From Pelobates cultripes (Eukaryota; Chordata; Amphibia; Anura; Pelobatidae): DNA of 64,000 nt. The notes below the pieces were generated by a model. It did no database searches, was not told where the DNA came from, and saw nothing but the letters and a program-made list of their open reading frames with translations. Below, in pieces: positions 1 through 10,250 of the stretch. The position numbers were made by a program, and so were the translations under genes. How positions within the stretch are numbered: position 1 is the stretch's first letter; every line of letters starts with the position of its first letter. Location of the stretch: assembly GCA_933207985.1 (NCBI GenBank), contig OW240918.1:112628999-112692998 (forward strand). The letters run 5' to 3'.

Positions 1-660
1 ACCCATCATCCAGCACACACACACAGCTATCATCCAGCACTCACACACCTATCATCCAGCACTCACACACCATCATCCAGCACACACACACCCATCATCC
101 AGCACTCACACACCCATCATCCAGCACACACACACCCATCATCCAGCACACACACACACACACACCTATCATCCAGCACTCACACACCCATCATCCAGTA
201 CTCCCACACCCATCATCCAGCACTCACACACACACACCCATCATCCAGCACTCACACACCCAATCATCCAGCACACACACACACATCATCCAGCACTCAC
301 ACACCCATCATCCATCACACTCCACCCAAACACACATCATCCAGCACTCACACACACATCATCCAGCACTCACTCACACACACACACATCATCCAGCACT
401 CACACACACACACACATCATCCAGCACTCACACACACACACATCATCCAGCACTCACACACACACACACACATCATCCAGCACTCACACACACACACATC
501 ATCCAGCACACACATCATTCAGCACACACACACACATCATCCAGCACTCACACACACATCATCCAGCACTCACACACACACGTCATCCAGCACTCACACA
601 CACGTCATCCAGCGCGCACACACACGTCATCCAGCGCGCACACACACATCATCCAGCACA
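1..660. repeat. CATCATCCAGCAC(TCACACAC)n minisatellite
   Basis: The stretch is made of head-to-tail units of CATCATCCAGCACTCACACAC with CA tracts of varying length, so unit size drifts between about 20 and 40 bp. Near 600-650 the variant CGTCATCCAGCGCGCACAC appears, showing local spread of a point variant. The array runs off the left edge, so its full size is unknown. No gene is visible. Confidence 0.95.
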
Positions 661-1320
661 CGCTGCATTCATTATACACACTCTTCACTCACTACAAACA
701 CACTACATTCACTATACACCCTCTGCATTCACTATACAGACTCTGCATTCATTATACACATTCTGCACTCACTACACACTACATTCACTATACACACTCT
801 GCATTCACTACAAACACACTACACACACTGCATTCATTGTACACACTCTGCACTCACTACAAACACACTAAATTCATTATACACAATTTGCACTTACTAC
901 AAACACACTACATTCATTATACACACTCTGCACTCACTACAAACACACTACATTCATTATACACACTCTGCACTCACTACAAACACACTACATTCACTAT
1001 ACACACTCTGCATTCATTATACACGCTCTGCACTCACTACAAAAACACTACATTCACTATACACACTGCACTCACTACAAACACACTACTACATTCATTA
1101 TACACACTCTGCACTCACTAAAAACACACTGCATTCATTATACACACTCTGCACTCACTAAAAACACACTGCATTCATTATACACAATCTGCACTCACTA
1201 CAAATACACTACAATTATTATTCACACTGCACTCACTGCAAACACACTACATTTATTATTCATACTCTGCATTCACTACAAACACATTACCTTCATTATA
1301 CACACCCTGCACTGCACTAT
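661..1320. repeat. About 40 bp minisatellite, CATTCATTATACACACTCTGC type
   Basis: Units of the form CATTCATTATACACACTCTG plus CACTCACTACAAACACACTA repeat about 15 times. The array abuts the CA-rich minisatellite on its left. A 94-codon open frame at 837-1121 is only the repeat read as protein (Tyr/Thr/His/Leu repeats) and is not a gene. Confidence 0.93.
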
Positions 1321-1457
1321 ATGCATAGGAGTGTAATTTAAAAAAAAAAAAAAAAAAAATTTTTAAGGGGGTGTGGGGGGGAGGCGGGAATCTTGGGTGA
1401 GTTCCCACACCTTTTCCCCCAGGACTTGACCCCTGTATTAAACTGATCAGAACAATA
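1321..1457. other. No gene; A-run and G-rich spacer
   Basis: An uninterrupted A run near 1340-1359 is followed by T and then a G-rich stretch. This could be the degraded tail of a retroposon, but no body is recognisable next to it. Confidence 0.4.
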
Positions 1458-1861
<404 letters not shown>

Positions 1862-2413
1862 CTGAAAAAACGACTAAGTCCCATCGCGAATGGGACTTGG
1901 TCTCTGCAGCTGAAATAAGGCTGAAAAAAACGACTGAAAAAAAGACTAAGTCCCATCGCCGAATGGGACTTAGTCTCTGCAGCTGAAATAAGGCTGAAAA
2001 AACCGGCTGAAAAAAGACTAAGTCCCATCGCCGAATGGGACTTAGTCTCTGCAGCTGAAATAAGGCTGAAAAAAACGGCTGAAAAAAAGACTAAGTCCCA
2101 TCGCCGAATGGGACTTAGTCTCTGCAGCTGAAATAAGGCTGAAAAAACGGCTGAAAAAAAGACTAAGTCCCATCGCCGAATGGGACTTAGTCTCTGCAGC
2201 TGAAATAAGGCTGAAAAAAAGACTAAGTCCCATCGCCGAATGGGACTTAGTCTCTACAGCTAAAATAAGGCTGAAAAAAACGGCTGAAAAAAAGACTAAG
2301 TCCCATCGCCGAATGGGACTTAGTCTCTGCAGCTGAAATAAGGCTGAAAAAAACGGCTGAAAAAAAGACTAAGTCCCATCGCCGAATGGGACTTAGTCTC
2401 TGCAGCTGAAATA
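1862..2413. repeat. Hairpin satellite: eight units of about 72 bp with a 32 bp palindrome
   Basis: Each unit holds GACTAAGTCCCAT, a 6-base loop CGCCGA, then ATGGGACTTAGTC, a perfect 13 bp inverted repeat. It is followed by TCTGCAGCTGAAATAAGGCTG and an A-rich spacer with one or two CGGCTG motifs. The palindromes start at 1872, 1944, 2016, 2089, 2161, 2221, 2294 and 2367, giving periods of 72, 72, 73, 72, 60, 73 and 73. The first copy is the most diverged. Open frames on the minus strand here are repeat translations. A shorter inverted repeat, ATTTCCCA and TGGGAAAT, sits just right of the array (about 2412-2441). Confidence 0.95.
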
Positions 2414-2469
2414 ATTTCCCATTTACTGAACCAAGTGGGAAATAGCAAGGCAGGCACAAAGGGTTTGCA

Positions 2470-2800
2470 CCAGGTCTGGGAACACAGGGGACACCGTCTT
2501 AAAGGGGCCGTGTCCCCAACAAGTCTGGGGACACGGCCTTAAAGGGGCAGTGTCCCAACTTCCTGATGTCCCAAAAAAGGTGTTTAAAGGGCCAGCACCA
2601 GTCACATAAAGAGTCCATAAGCCCCAATATGCCCGACAGTCTTAAAGGGCCATACACACCAAATAAAAGTGCATACATTTTCACAATCTCCCAGGGGCCA
2701 TAGTCATGCGGGAGGAGGCTGGCAAATAGGCTTCTCCACAACCCAGGGAAGCAGGGCAATTTGCCATTTAAAGGGCCGTTACAAATAGCAGTTTGTAACA
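2470..2800. other. Unclassified repeat with CTTAAAGGGGC motifs
   Basis: The phrase CTTAAAGGG(G)C recurs at irregular spacing, often joined to GTGTCCC or its complement. The style resembles LTR sequence of some amphibian retroelements, but I see no LTR ends, PBS or coding domain. Treated as an unclassified repeat. Confidence 0.35.
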
Positions 2801-3135
2801 AGGTGTCAATCCATATCTGCCAAGTGAACCGATGTAGGGGGACCAGTCCCTATTCTGCTCTGTGTCAGTGTGTACCAGGGAACCTTAGGACAGGTGTCAA
2901 TCCATATCTGCCAAGTGACCCGATGTAGGGGGAACAGTCCCTATTCTGCTCTGTGTCGGTGTGTATCAGGGATCCTTAGGACAGGTGTCAATCCATATCT
3001 GCCAAGTGACCCTATGTAGGGGGACCAGTCTCTATTCTGCTCTGTGTCCGTGTGCATCAGGGGCTCTGAGGACAGGTGTCAATCCATATGTCAAGGTGTC
3101 AATATGTCATATGTCAGGTGTCAATCCATATTGAT
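2801..3135. repeat. 91 bp tandem repeat
   Basis: Units beginning AGGTGTCAATCCATAT start at 2801, 2892, 2983 and 3074, a constant 91 bp period. Short partial copies follow at 3094 and 3116. The unit includes GATGTAGGGGGACCAGTCCC, which contains a small inverted repeat. The array leads directly into the GTTCGCG-rich element to the right. Confidence 0.9.
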
Positions 3136-3440
3136 TGTGATTTAGGAATGTTAGGTGATTTCTACCCTTTATGGATTAAAACCAGACTCTGTATCAACTG
3201 TGTAATTTTCCATGGGAGTTTTGCCATGGATCCCCCTCCGGCATGCCACAGTCCAGGTGTTAGTCCCCTTGAAACAACTTTTCCATCCCTATTGTGGCCA
3301 GAAAGAGTCCCTGTGTGTTTTAAAATTCGCCTCCCCATTGAAGTCAATGGCGTTTCGGGCGGTTCGCCGGTTCGCGAACATTTGCGGAAGTTCGCGTTCG
3401 CCATTCGCGAACCGAAAATTTCGGGTTCGCGACATCACTA
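3136..3440. mobile_element. hAT-like non-autonomous element end (GTTCGCGAAC-rich)
   Basis: The right end is dense in GTTCGCGAAC and its complement (about 3357-3430) and finishes in CGACATCACTAG. The sequence left of it (CCCATTGAAGTCAATGG and CATGGATCCCCCTCCGGCAT) matches what I recall of a very abundant anuran hAT-derived repeat. The left terminus is not visible because the 91 bp array lies there. Overlapping short open frames on both strands are not genes. Confidence 0.6.
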
Positions 3441-3780
3441 GTGAGCAGCCATCCAGTTAGAAAGAGCAGAGAGGCAATCAGAGACATGAGTCAAGAGTGG
3501 TGGCAAGATATCAGGAGAGGACAGATAGATTTGCCTGTCATCCTCATAGAAATGATATTGGAAGCCAAAGGAGCTGATGAGTTTACCATGGGAGGCAGTA
3601 TAGATCGAGAACAGCAGGGGACCAAGGATAGAACATTGGGGAACATCAACAAGAGGGATTGGAATGAAGAGGCAAAGCCAGAGAAAGAGCCAGAGAAAGA
3701 AACACTGAAAGAGTGCTGGTAGGAGGGGCAACAGGAAAGAGCAGTATCTCGTAGATGGAGATTTTTGAGGCAAAAGTTCT
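3441..3780 (-). pseudogene. L2-like LINE reverse transcriptase fragment
   Basis: On the minus strand the frame reads [16 protein letters not shown], corresponding to the conserved reverse transcriptase block VPQGSVLGPLLF, and then [11 protein letters not shown], the active-site block normally FYADDTQIYLS. It continues with [11 protein letters not shown] as in L2-type LINEs. The alanine before the DD pair is a glutamate and the upstream part is frameshifted. Only about 110 codons remain. The fragment ends abruptly at the GTTCGCG-rich element, suggesting truncation by that insertion. It is a dead relic of an enzyme that copied LINE RNA into the genome. Confidence 0.8.
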
Positions 3781-3904
3781 GTGTAGAAGATATGACCATC
3801 ATGTTTTCACCTCTACAGCCATCTCTGTGCTCAGGTTTAGAATTTGATGTTCTCAACTGGGTAAACTTGGCTAATAGCAAAAATGGCTTTAAGAGCTCTA
3901 AGCT

Positions 3905-4175
3905 TTGAACGAATTACATAGGTTTAAAAGAGACATTTGTCCATCTAGTTCAGCATTTCTCACAACTGTTTTCGCTGTTAATCCAAAAGAAGGCTAAACA
4001 CCCAGTGTGAAGCGCTTTCCAATTTTACAACAAACTTGGTTAAACATTCCTTTTCTACTCCTTGAAAGGAAGTCAGATCTCTCTTTGGATCAAGAAGCTC
4101 ATTATTCACCTTTGTTGTAGTTATGGCATATATCTAATACCTGAATCTGTCAGGAATGCTGTAATCTCATTGACA
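3905..4175 (-). mobile_element. Old CR1-type 3' end remnant
   Basis: The segment with TCCATCTAGTTCAGC, then GATCCAAAAGAAGGC-like text, CAGTGTGAAGCGCTT and GGATCAAGAAGC matches, with more divergence, the 3' tail of the CR1 LINE found at 5285-5470. No coding part is attached. Confidence 0.65.
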
Positions 4176-4560
4176 AATCATATTCAGAGCTGTCTGCAAA
4201 ATATAAGCTATACCTATGGCATCTTCTACTTCTCAACTGCTGTAATTACTGTGATGTCAATACCTGAGCTGCAGCCAGTTGAATTGGGAGAAGGATAATG
4301 GAAATTTTCATCAGTTGAGGTTTAAAAATACTATGTGCAATGGAAAATCACATAAATGGGAAAAATATAAATACTGCAAGTGATATTTGTCATCTTTATC
4401 ATGGCTGATGTTTAAGATGAGCTGATGCAAACAAATGTTACTTTGTATGCAGATATCATGCATTAGAGCATTAACGCTTAATATATATCAGAGGAACAAT
4501 AGAACAAAATCTAAGGAAAGAGTGAAACATTTGGAATAATCACATATTGCTATATTGCTG
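4176..4560. other. No recognisable feature
   Basis: AT-rich DNA without a repeat structure or coding pattern that I can identify. Confidence 0.4.
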
Positions 4561-5010
4561 TCAGGCTTGATGTGTGAAGCCCAGAATGCAGTATTTACTG
4601 AGGTTAATGAGAACAAAGGCCAATGCAAACAAATTCAGACAATGGATAGGCAAAGGTAGGGTCAAGGCAATCCAAAGGGTCAAATTCCAGGCAGCAAGGT
4701 TCCGGAGCAGGCAAAAAAGTCAAGGGTAAAAAAATCCAGATAAGCAGAGTAATATAGCTGAGTGTTCACTGATAAAGAGCACAGAACAGTTGAGCAATGA
4801 TAGCTCAGCACTTGTCTTACACACCTCTGCACCACCCATTTGGTGCTGCGGCTGTCTGGGGGCTTGGGTTTGCCATGGGAGGCAGGGAAGGTTGCTGCTT
4901 TCATAGCCATGCAGCCTGTTTCAAGCGTGCACGTCTCCCTGGTGTTTTGTGTTGCCTGGGAGGTATAATGCGAATTGGATCGGAGCTGGCGGACCAGTTT
5001 TAGTAGTTAC
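4561..5010. repeat. Unclassified interspersed repeat (probable LTR or retroposon fragment)
   Basis: Phrases such as AGGGTCAAGGCAATCC, AGGCAGCAAGGTTCCGG and ACTGATAAAGAGCACAG resemble purine-rich stretches seen next to amphibian LTR elements. No terminal repeats or domains are visible. Confidence 0.3.
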
Positions 5011-5284
5011 ACATGCATGCATTAGGGTGGCCACAATTTGGACATTTAAAGACCAATGAAGATCGTTTATGGTTTATACTCCAAGTATGCCACATTTAAT
5101 TTATGTACACCATGATTTATTATAGATATATAGTTTCAGGATTTTTGGATACACTTGAACATGTCAAGTTTTTTGAACCTTTTGAAATAGAGTGTTACTG
5201 TGTAGGAAAGAAGGACTTATGCAACAAGATTTCATATAGAGACAGAGGAACAGAGGACACTTGGTGGCATGCATTCAAGTTTCA

Positions 5285-7560
5285 TAGTTATATAGCTGAA
5301 AAGAGACTTGCGTCCATCAAGTTCACATTTGTTTTTGCTGTTGATCCAAAAGAAGGCAAAAAACCCAGTCTGAAGCGCTTCCAATTTTGCAGCAAACTAG
5401 GAAAAAATTCCTTCTTGACCCCAAAATAGCAGTCAGATATCTCCTTGGATCAAGCAGCTATTACCCCACTAATTATATCCCTGTATGTTATGTTTTTGCA
5501 AGTATTTATCCAATTGCAGTTTAAACATCTGTATAGACTCTGACAAAACCACTTCTTCAGGCAGAGAATGCCATATCCTTATTGCTCTTACTGTAAAAAC
5601 TTTTCGTTGCCTTAGATGAAATCTCCTTTCTTCCAGCCTAAATGTGTGACCTCATGTCCTATGGATAGCCCTGTTTATGAATAGATTTCCAGATAAAGGT
5701 TTGTACTGGCCCCGAATATATTTGTATAATGTTATCATATCCCCTCTCAGGTGCCTTTTTTGCAAACTAAAGAGATTTTAATTTTTTAACCTTTCTTCAT
5801 AACTAAAATGCTTCATTCCTTTTATCAATTTTGTAGCTCGTCGCTGCACTTTTTCTAGTGCCATGATATCTTTCTTTAGAACAGGTGCCCAAAATTGCAC
5901 AGCATATTCAAGGTATGGTTTTACCAGCGAATTATAAAGAGGCAAAATTATATTTTCATCTCGAGAATTTATGCCCCTATTTATACATGACAAAACCTTA
6001 CTGGCCTTAGCAACGGCAGATTGACATTGCATATTGCTGCCTAATTTGTTGCCTAGAGCAATTCCCAAATCCTTCTCGCGTGTGGTTATCCCTAGTTCAC
6101 CATTTAGGGTGTAAATTGCTTGTGCATTCTTAACCCCGAAGTGCATAACTTTGCATTTCTCTACGTTAAATTTAATCGGCCATTTTAGTGCCCAGTCCCC
6201 CAATCTATCCAAATCCCTCTGCAGCAAGGCAATATCCTGCTCACATTTTATTACTTTACAAAGTTTTGTGTCATCTGCAAACACTGATACATGGCTTTCA
6301 GTGCCTATTTCAAGATCATTTATAAATATGTTAAATATAAGCAGTCCCAAAACAGAACCCTGATGGACACCACTTACCACTTTTGTCCAGCTTGAAAATT
6401 TACCATTAATGACAACTCGTTGTACTCTATCCTTAAGCCAACGTTCTACCCAAGAACAAGAATATTCATCTAGACCAATTTCTTTTAGTTTGAAGACTAA
6501 CCTATTCTGAGGAACCATATCAAATGCCTTGGCAAAATTCAAGTAGATCACATCCACTGCAACACCCTGATCTATACTTCTACTTACTTCTTCGTAGAAT
6601 GCAATTAGGTTAGTTTGACATGACCTATGTTTCATAAAACCATGCTGATTATTGCTAATAGCACAGTTCTTCCCAATAATTTCCCAGTCACATAAGTTAA
6701 GCTCACAGGTCTATAATTTCCAGGCAAGGATTTTGAACCCTTTTTAAATATAGGAACAACATCTGCCTTCCTCCAATCCTCCGGTACAATACCTGAAACA
6801 AAAGAATCTTGAAAAATTAAATACAGAGGTTCACTTATTTGCCCACTTAGCTCCTTAAGTACTCATGGGTGGATACCGTCAGGCCCCGGAGCTTTATTTA
6901 CATTAATTTTCTTTAATAGCTGTAGCACCTTGTCTCGAGTTATCCAATCACAAGTTATCTGCAAGTTTGTTGCAGCAATCATTTGCTTATCTCTTGCCAT
7001 AGGATCCTCATTAATATATACTAAAGAAAAATAGTTATTTAAAATTTCTGCCTTTTCCTGGTCTTCAATAACTAACAGACCCATCTCTGTTTTCAGTGTA
7101 CCTACACTTTAATTTTTTGTTTTTTTAGAATTGATGTACTTGAAAAATTTTGGGGGGTTGGTTTTGCATTCTTTGGCTATCAATTTCTCATTTTCTAGTT
7201 TAGCCACTTTAATTGCCTTTTTGCAAGTATTATTGGCTTCCTTATATCTTATATAGGATGCCTCTGATATGTCCGATTTAAATGATTTAAATGCCCTTTT
7301 CTTATTTTTAATCTCTTGTTTTACTTCTCTACTAATCCACATTGGTTTTAATTGGTTTCTTTTATATTTATTACCCAATGGTACATACTGAGAAATGTAC
7401 CTTTCTAATACTTGTTTGAATGGTTTCCATTTTTCCTAAGTGTTTTTAATCACTAAGGAGTTTATGCCAGTCGATATGTTGTATGCTGCCCTAATCTTAT
7501 TAAAATTGGCTTTTTTAAAATTATACGTTTTAATATACCCCACGTGCTTTTGCTTTTTTG
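5285..7560 (-). mobile_element. CR1-clade LINE, 5' truncated
   Basis: A non-LTR retrotransposon lies with its 3' tail at the low coordinates. From 3' to 5' it has a tail with TCCATCAAGTTCAC and GATCCAAAAGAAGGC, the C-terminal reverse transcriptase region, the RT core, the NKAPGPDGIHP block that opens the RT domain, and a basic linker. Sequence stops resembling the element near 7560, so endonuclease and 5' end are missing, the usual outcome of incomplete target-primed reverse transcription. Several stops and frameshifts separate the pieces. Confidence 0.88.
5470..7440 (-). pseudogene. CR1 ORF2 reverse transcriptase pseudogene
   Basis: The best preserved piece (5778-6635, 285 codons) holds the RT fingers and palm: AFDMVPQNRL, GVHQGSVLGLLIFNIFINDL, the active-site block VFADDTKL, and the thumb-side LEKVQRRATKLIKG typical of CR1. 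Motif A reads YLNFAKAFD where CR1 enzymes have LDF, so the first catalytic aspartate is an asparagine. Upstream, 6863-7084 carries NKAPGPDGIHP and 7109-7378 a Lys-rich linker. Downstream of the frame break at 5778, the C-terminal block continues to about 5470 in another frame. With broken frame and a lost metal ligand it cannot act. Confidence 0.88.
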
Positions 7561-8226
7561 AGTTTATTTCAAAAGTTAACATACACATACAGGGCATTTG
7601 TTCTGTGTGCAAATGAACCTGCTACAATATGCATTTCCTATCTTATTCTCGAATAGCATTGGTTAATTCCTGGCAGCAACTCAGATATAACAGATGAATG
7701 TCTGCTGTTTTGGAGGAGAGCATGGCACTGTTGACCAGCTCTCGGGGCTTTTGGAATGCTTTGTTCTGTTGCTGTCAGAATTAACCCAACTTGAACGTTA
7801 AGAATGGATCAACAAAAATGAATTTACAAATTGGTTGCTTGATGAATAAAGCTATGAATTTTACAGGGGCAATGGATCTTAGACATTTTGCATTAGCCTT
7901 CGTAAATGTAATCAGTAAATGTGTGTTGGCAACCAGGGTATCTGCATAATATCAGATTTTGTTCTGCATCCAAAATTGTTCCTTATACCAAATTAAGGTC
8001 ACCACTTAAAGCACAGAAAAAGAAAAGTCATCAATTTAGGTTGTCTTAGAAAATGTACTTGATTCATTAACAATCATAATGCAGGCAACAATTCTACAAA
8101 TATACATTTATTTAATTCGTAATAGAAATTGGATTGTGACAAGACAAAAGTACTATTGCGTACTTATTATACTTTGATTTTATCCCCCTAAGAATGGTTT
8201 ATCTATTTCTTTCATGATTTCATGAT
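7561..8226. other. No recognisable feature
   Basis: AT-rich DNA between the CR1 element and the hAT-like element. I see no repeat, RNA gene or coding pattern. Confidence 0.4.
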
Positions 8227-8358
8227 CAGGGGCGTATTAGCCGCGAGGCATTTGCCTTGGGCGGCATTTTTCAGGGGGCGGCAAAAAAGCCGCCCCCAAA
8301 TGCCCAGGGCAAATGCCTAGTTATCCTCGCGGCTAACAGACATGCCGAGCGGGCGGAC

Positions 8359-8557
8359 GGCGCTGGGCGGGCGGCCAGCGAGGGAGCTCTTCCCCTTAGT
8401 GCTCTGCTCAGCTCCCTCGCGTGCCGCTAGCAGAGTGAGGCCGGGAGCCGGGTTGATGACGTCATATTCCGGCTCCCAGCCTCACTCGGCGGCGCGCGAG
8501 GGAGTTGAGCAGAGCGCTCAGGGGAAGTGCTCCCTCGCCGGCCGGCCGCCCAGCGCC
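8359..8557. repeat. GC-rich palindrome in the hAT-like element
   Basis: The left arm runs GGCGCTGGGCGGGCGGCC, GAGGGAGCTCTTCCCC and CTCTGCTCAGCTCCCTCGCG. The right arm carries the complements in reverse order, ending in GGCCGCCCAGCGCC. The centre GATGACGTCATATTCC sits between GGGAGCC and GGCTCCC. The whole could fold into one hairpin of about 90 bp with mismatches. Confidence 0.85.
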
Positions 8558-8604
8558 CTGCAGCCACTGGACCCCAGGGGGGGGTTAAATAAAAAAAAAA
8601 AAAC

Positions 8605-9160
8605 ACAAGTGAGTGTGTTAGTGTGTGTGTCTGTTAGTGTGTGTGTGTGTGTGTGTTTGTCTATTAGTGTGTGTGTGTGTCTGTGTCTGTTAGTGTGTGT
8701 GTGTGTGTGTCTGTTAGTGTGTGTGTATGTCTGTTAGTGTGTGTCTGTTAGTGTGTGTGTATGTTAGTGTGTGTATGTTAGTGTGTGTGTGTCTGTTAGT
8801 GTGTGTGTGTCTGTTAGTGTGTGTGAGTCTGTTAGTGTGTGTCTGTTAATGTGTGTGTGTCTGTCTGTTAGTGTGTGTGTGTGTGTGTGTGTCTGTTAGT
8901 GTGTGTGTTTGCCTGTTAGTGTGTGTCTGTTAGTGTGTGTCTGTTAGTGTGTTTGCCTGTTTGTGTGTGTGTGTGTGTGTGTGTCTGTTAGTGAGTGTGT
9001 GCGTGTGTCTGTTAGAGAGTGTTTGTTTTCCCGGTTAGTGTATGTGTTTGCCTGTGAGTGTGTGTGTCTGTTAGTGAGTGAGTGTGTCTGTTAGTGAGTG
9101 AGTGTGTGTTTCTGTTAGCTAGTGAATGCGTATCTGTCAGTGAATGTGTGTGTGTGTATT
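8605..9160. repeat. TG-rich minisatellite (GTCTGTTAGTGTGTGT)
   Basis: Units of GTGTGTCTGTTAGTGTGTGT and shorter variants fill about 550 bp inside the hAT-like element. Long open frames through it, on either strand, only reflect the scarcity of stops in TG/CA repeats. Confidence 0.93.
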
Positions 9161-9279
9161 TAGAAGGCGGAGCAGGGGGGAAGGGTTGGGTGGCGGTTGC
9201 GCGGGTGGGGGGGAGGGGGTGCCTGAGTTTTGTCCTGCCTAGGGCAGCACAAAACCAGGATACACCACTGATCATGATA

Positions 9280-9870
9280 TCCTAAGTAGGTTTTTTAACA
9301 TTTATAAGATTGCGTAAACTTATCATTTATTGAAAGAACTCTCCAGAAAATGACAGCACTTCAGCTTGCTAGCCATAGCTCATTGAGAAGCATTGGAAAG
9401 GCACGATCTGGGACACTTCTCAATGAGAAGCCACTGATTTGTAATTTCCCTGACACAGACTGCTTTTATTATTGGTTAGCTATAACCTCAATTCTTCAAC
9501 TTTGTTGGCAAAAAAAGTCCCTTAGCTCAGAATGACAGACCCGGTTGGATATAATGGCTGCTTCATAACATAACAGGGAAAACAAACGGGAAAGGAGAAT
9601 GTATATATAAATTGTAAACAACTGTGATGATACAGCCCAGGCGTCTCTGTTACCAAAGGCGCAACAGTTCAGGCCTAATATTGTTCTTCGGTACTTGCGT
9701 TAACTTGCATAGCTGATCTCTACACTAAGTGCTATGACTCGGCTTGGTAGCCTATCCACAGGCAATGCAGGATATACTGCCCTGATATGTTTTGTTTCTA
9801 TAAGATACTCTCAAAACTAGCTTCTTTTTGGTGCAAACAACAGCAACTCACTATTTCACTGGAACCAGTT
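9280..9870. other. No recognisable feature
   Basis: Short open frames occur but show no family motif. AT-rich sequence. Confidence 0.4.
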
Positions 9871-10250
9871 TAAATGTATTTTTTATTTTTTATAATTCTT
9901 TATTTTTGTAGTGCATCGCTCAGACATGGTTTGCATTGAACAAGTATGCAGTAGGTAAAGAAAAGGTTATACAGCGACAATATATTAACAAGGCACTTTT
10001 TTTGTTTTTAAAAGAGGACACAATCAAAATATGTATAACTGGGAGGGGTCACGTTATAGTGGCGGAATGAGAAGATGTGAAATTCTTAGATGTCCTCGGA
10101 GAATGGGCGTTAGATATGCTCAAGTAACCAGTGTTAGTGGGTAATATAGGCACAGCATATGTGCAGTGAAGATGATATGTGAGGGTACTCCCGGGATGTA
10201 GCTTGCTGGGAGGCCTATTGGTATGGTGAGAACAGGATGATTAAAGGTAT
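9871..10250 (-). mobile_element. Possible L1-type 3' end, minus strand
   Basis: The left boundary is T-rich (TATTTTTTATTTTTTATAATTCTTTATTTTTG), which on the minus strand is an A-rich tail with AATAAA-like motifs, and CTTTATTTTTGTAGTGC resembles the boundary of the L1-derived element at 45112. No coding sequence is attached, so this is tentative. Confidence 0.3.

Larger units (their letters stand above)
8227..9270. mobile_element. hAT-like non-autonomous element with hairpin and TG minisatellite
   Basis: The left end is CAGGGGCGTATTAG and the right end, complemented, CAGTGGTGTATCC, an imperfect terminal inverted repeat with the CAG start usual for hAT elements. The flanking 8-mers TTCATGAT and ATCATGAT agree at seven of eight bases, consistent with the 8 bp hAT target duplication. 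Inside are a long GC-rich palindrome (8359-8557), the phrase CCACTGGACCCCAGGG, an A run, and a long TG-rich minisatellite. There is no transposase, so movement would have needed an enzyme from elsewhere. Confidence 0.72.

Noticed and set aside
1862..2413. CRISPR-like array (palindromic repeats at regular spacing)
   Set aside because: Spacers are not unique; the whole 72 bp unit repeats, and the surroundings are vertebrate mobile DNA.
5103..5429. 108-codon plus-strand frame as a gene
   Set aside because: Antisense to the CR1 3' tail and contains no motif.
8342..8737. 131-codon frame as a host gene
   Set aside because: Covers the palindrome and the TG minisatellite of the hAT-like element; composition follows the repeats.
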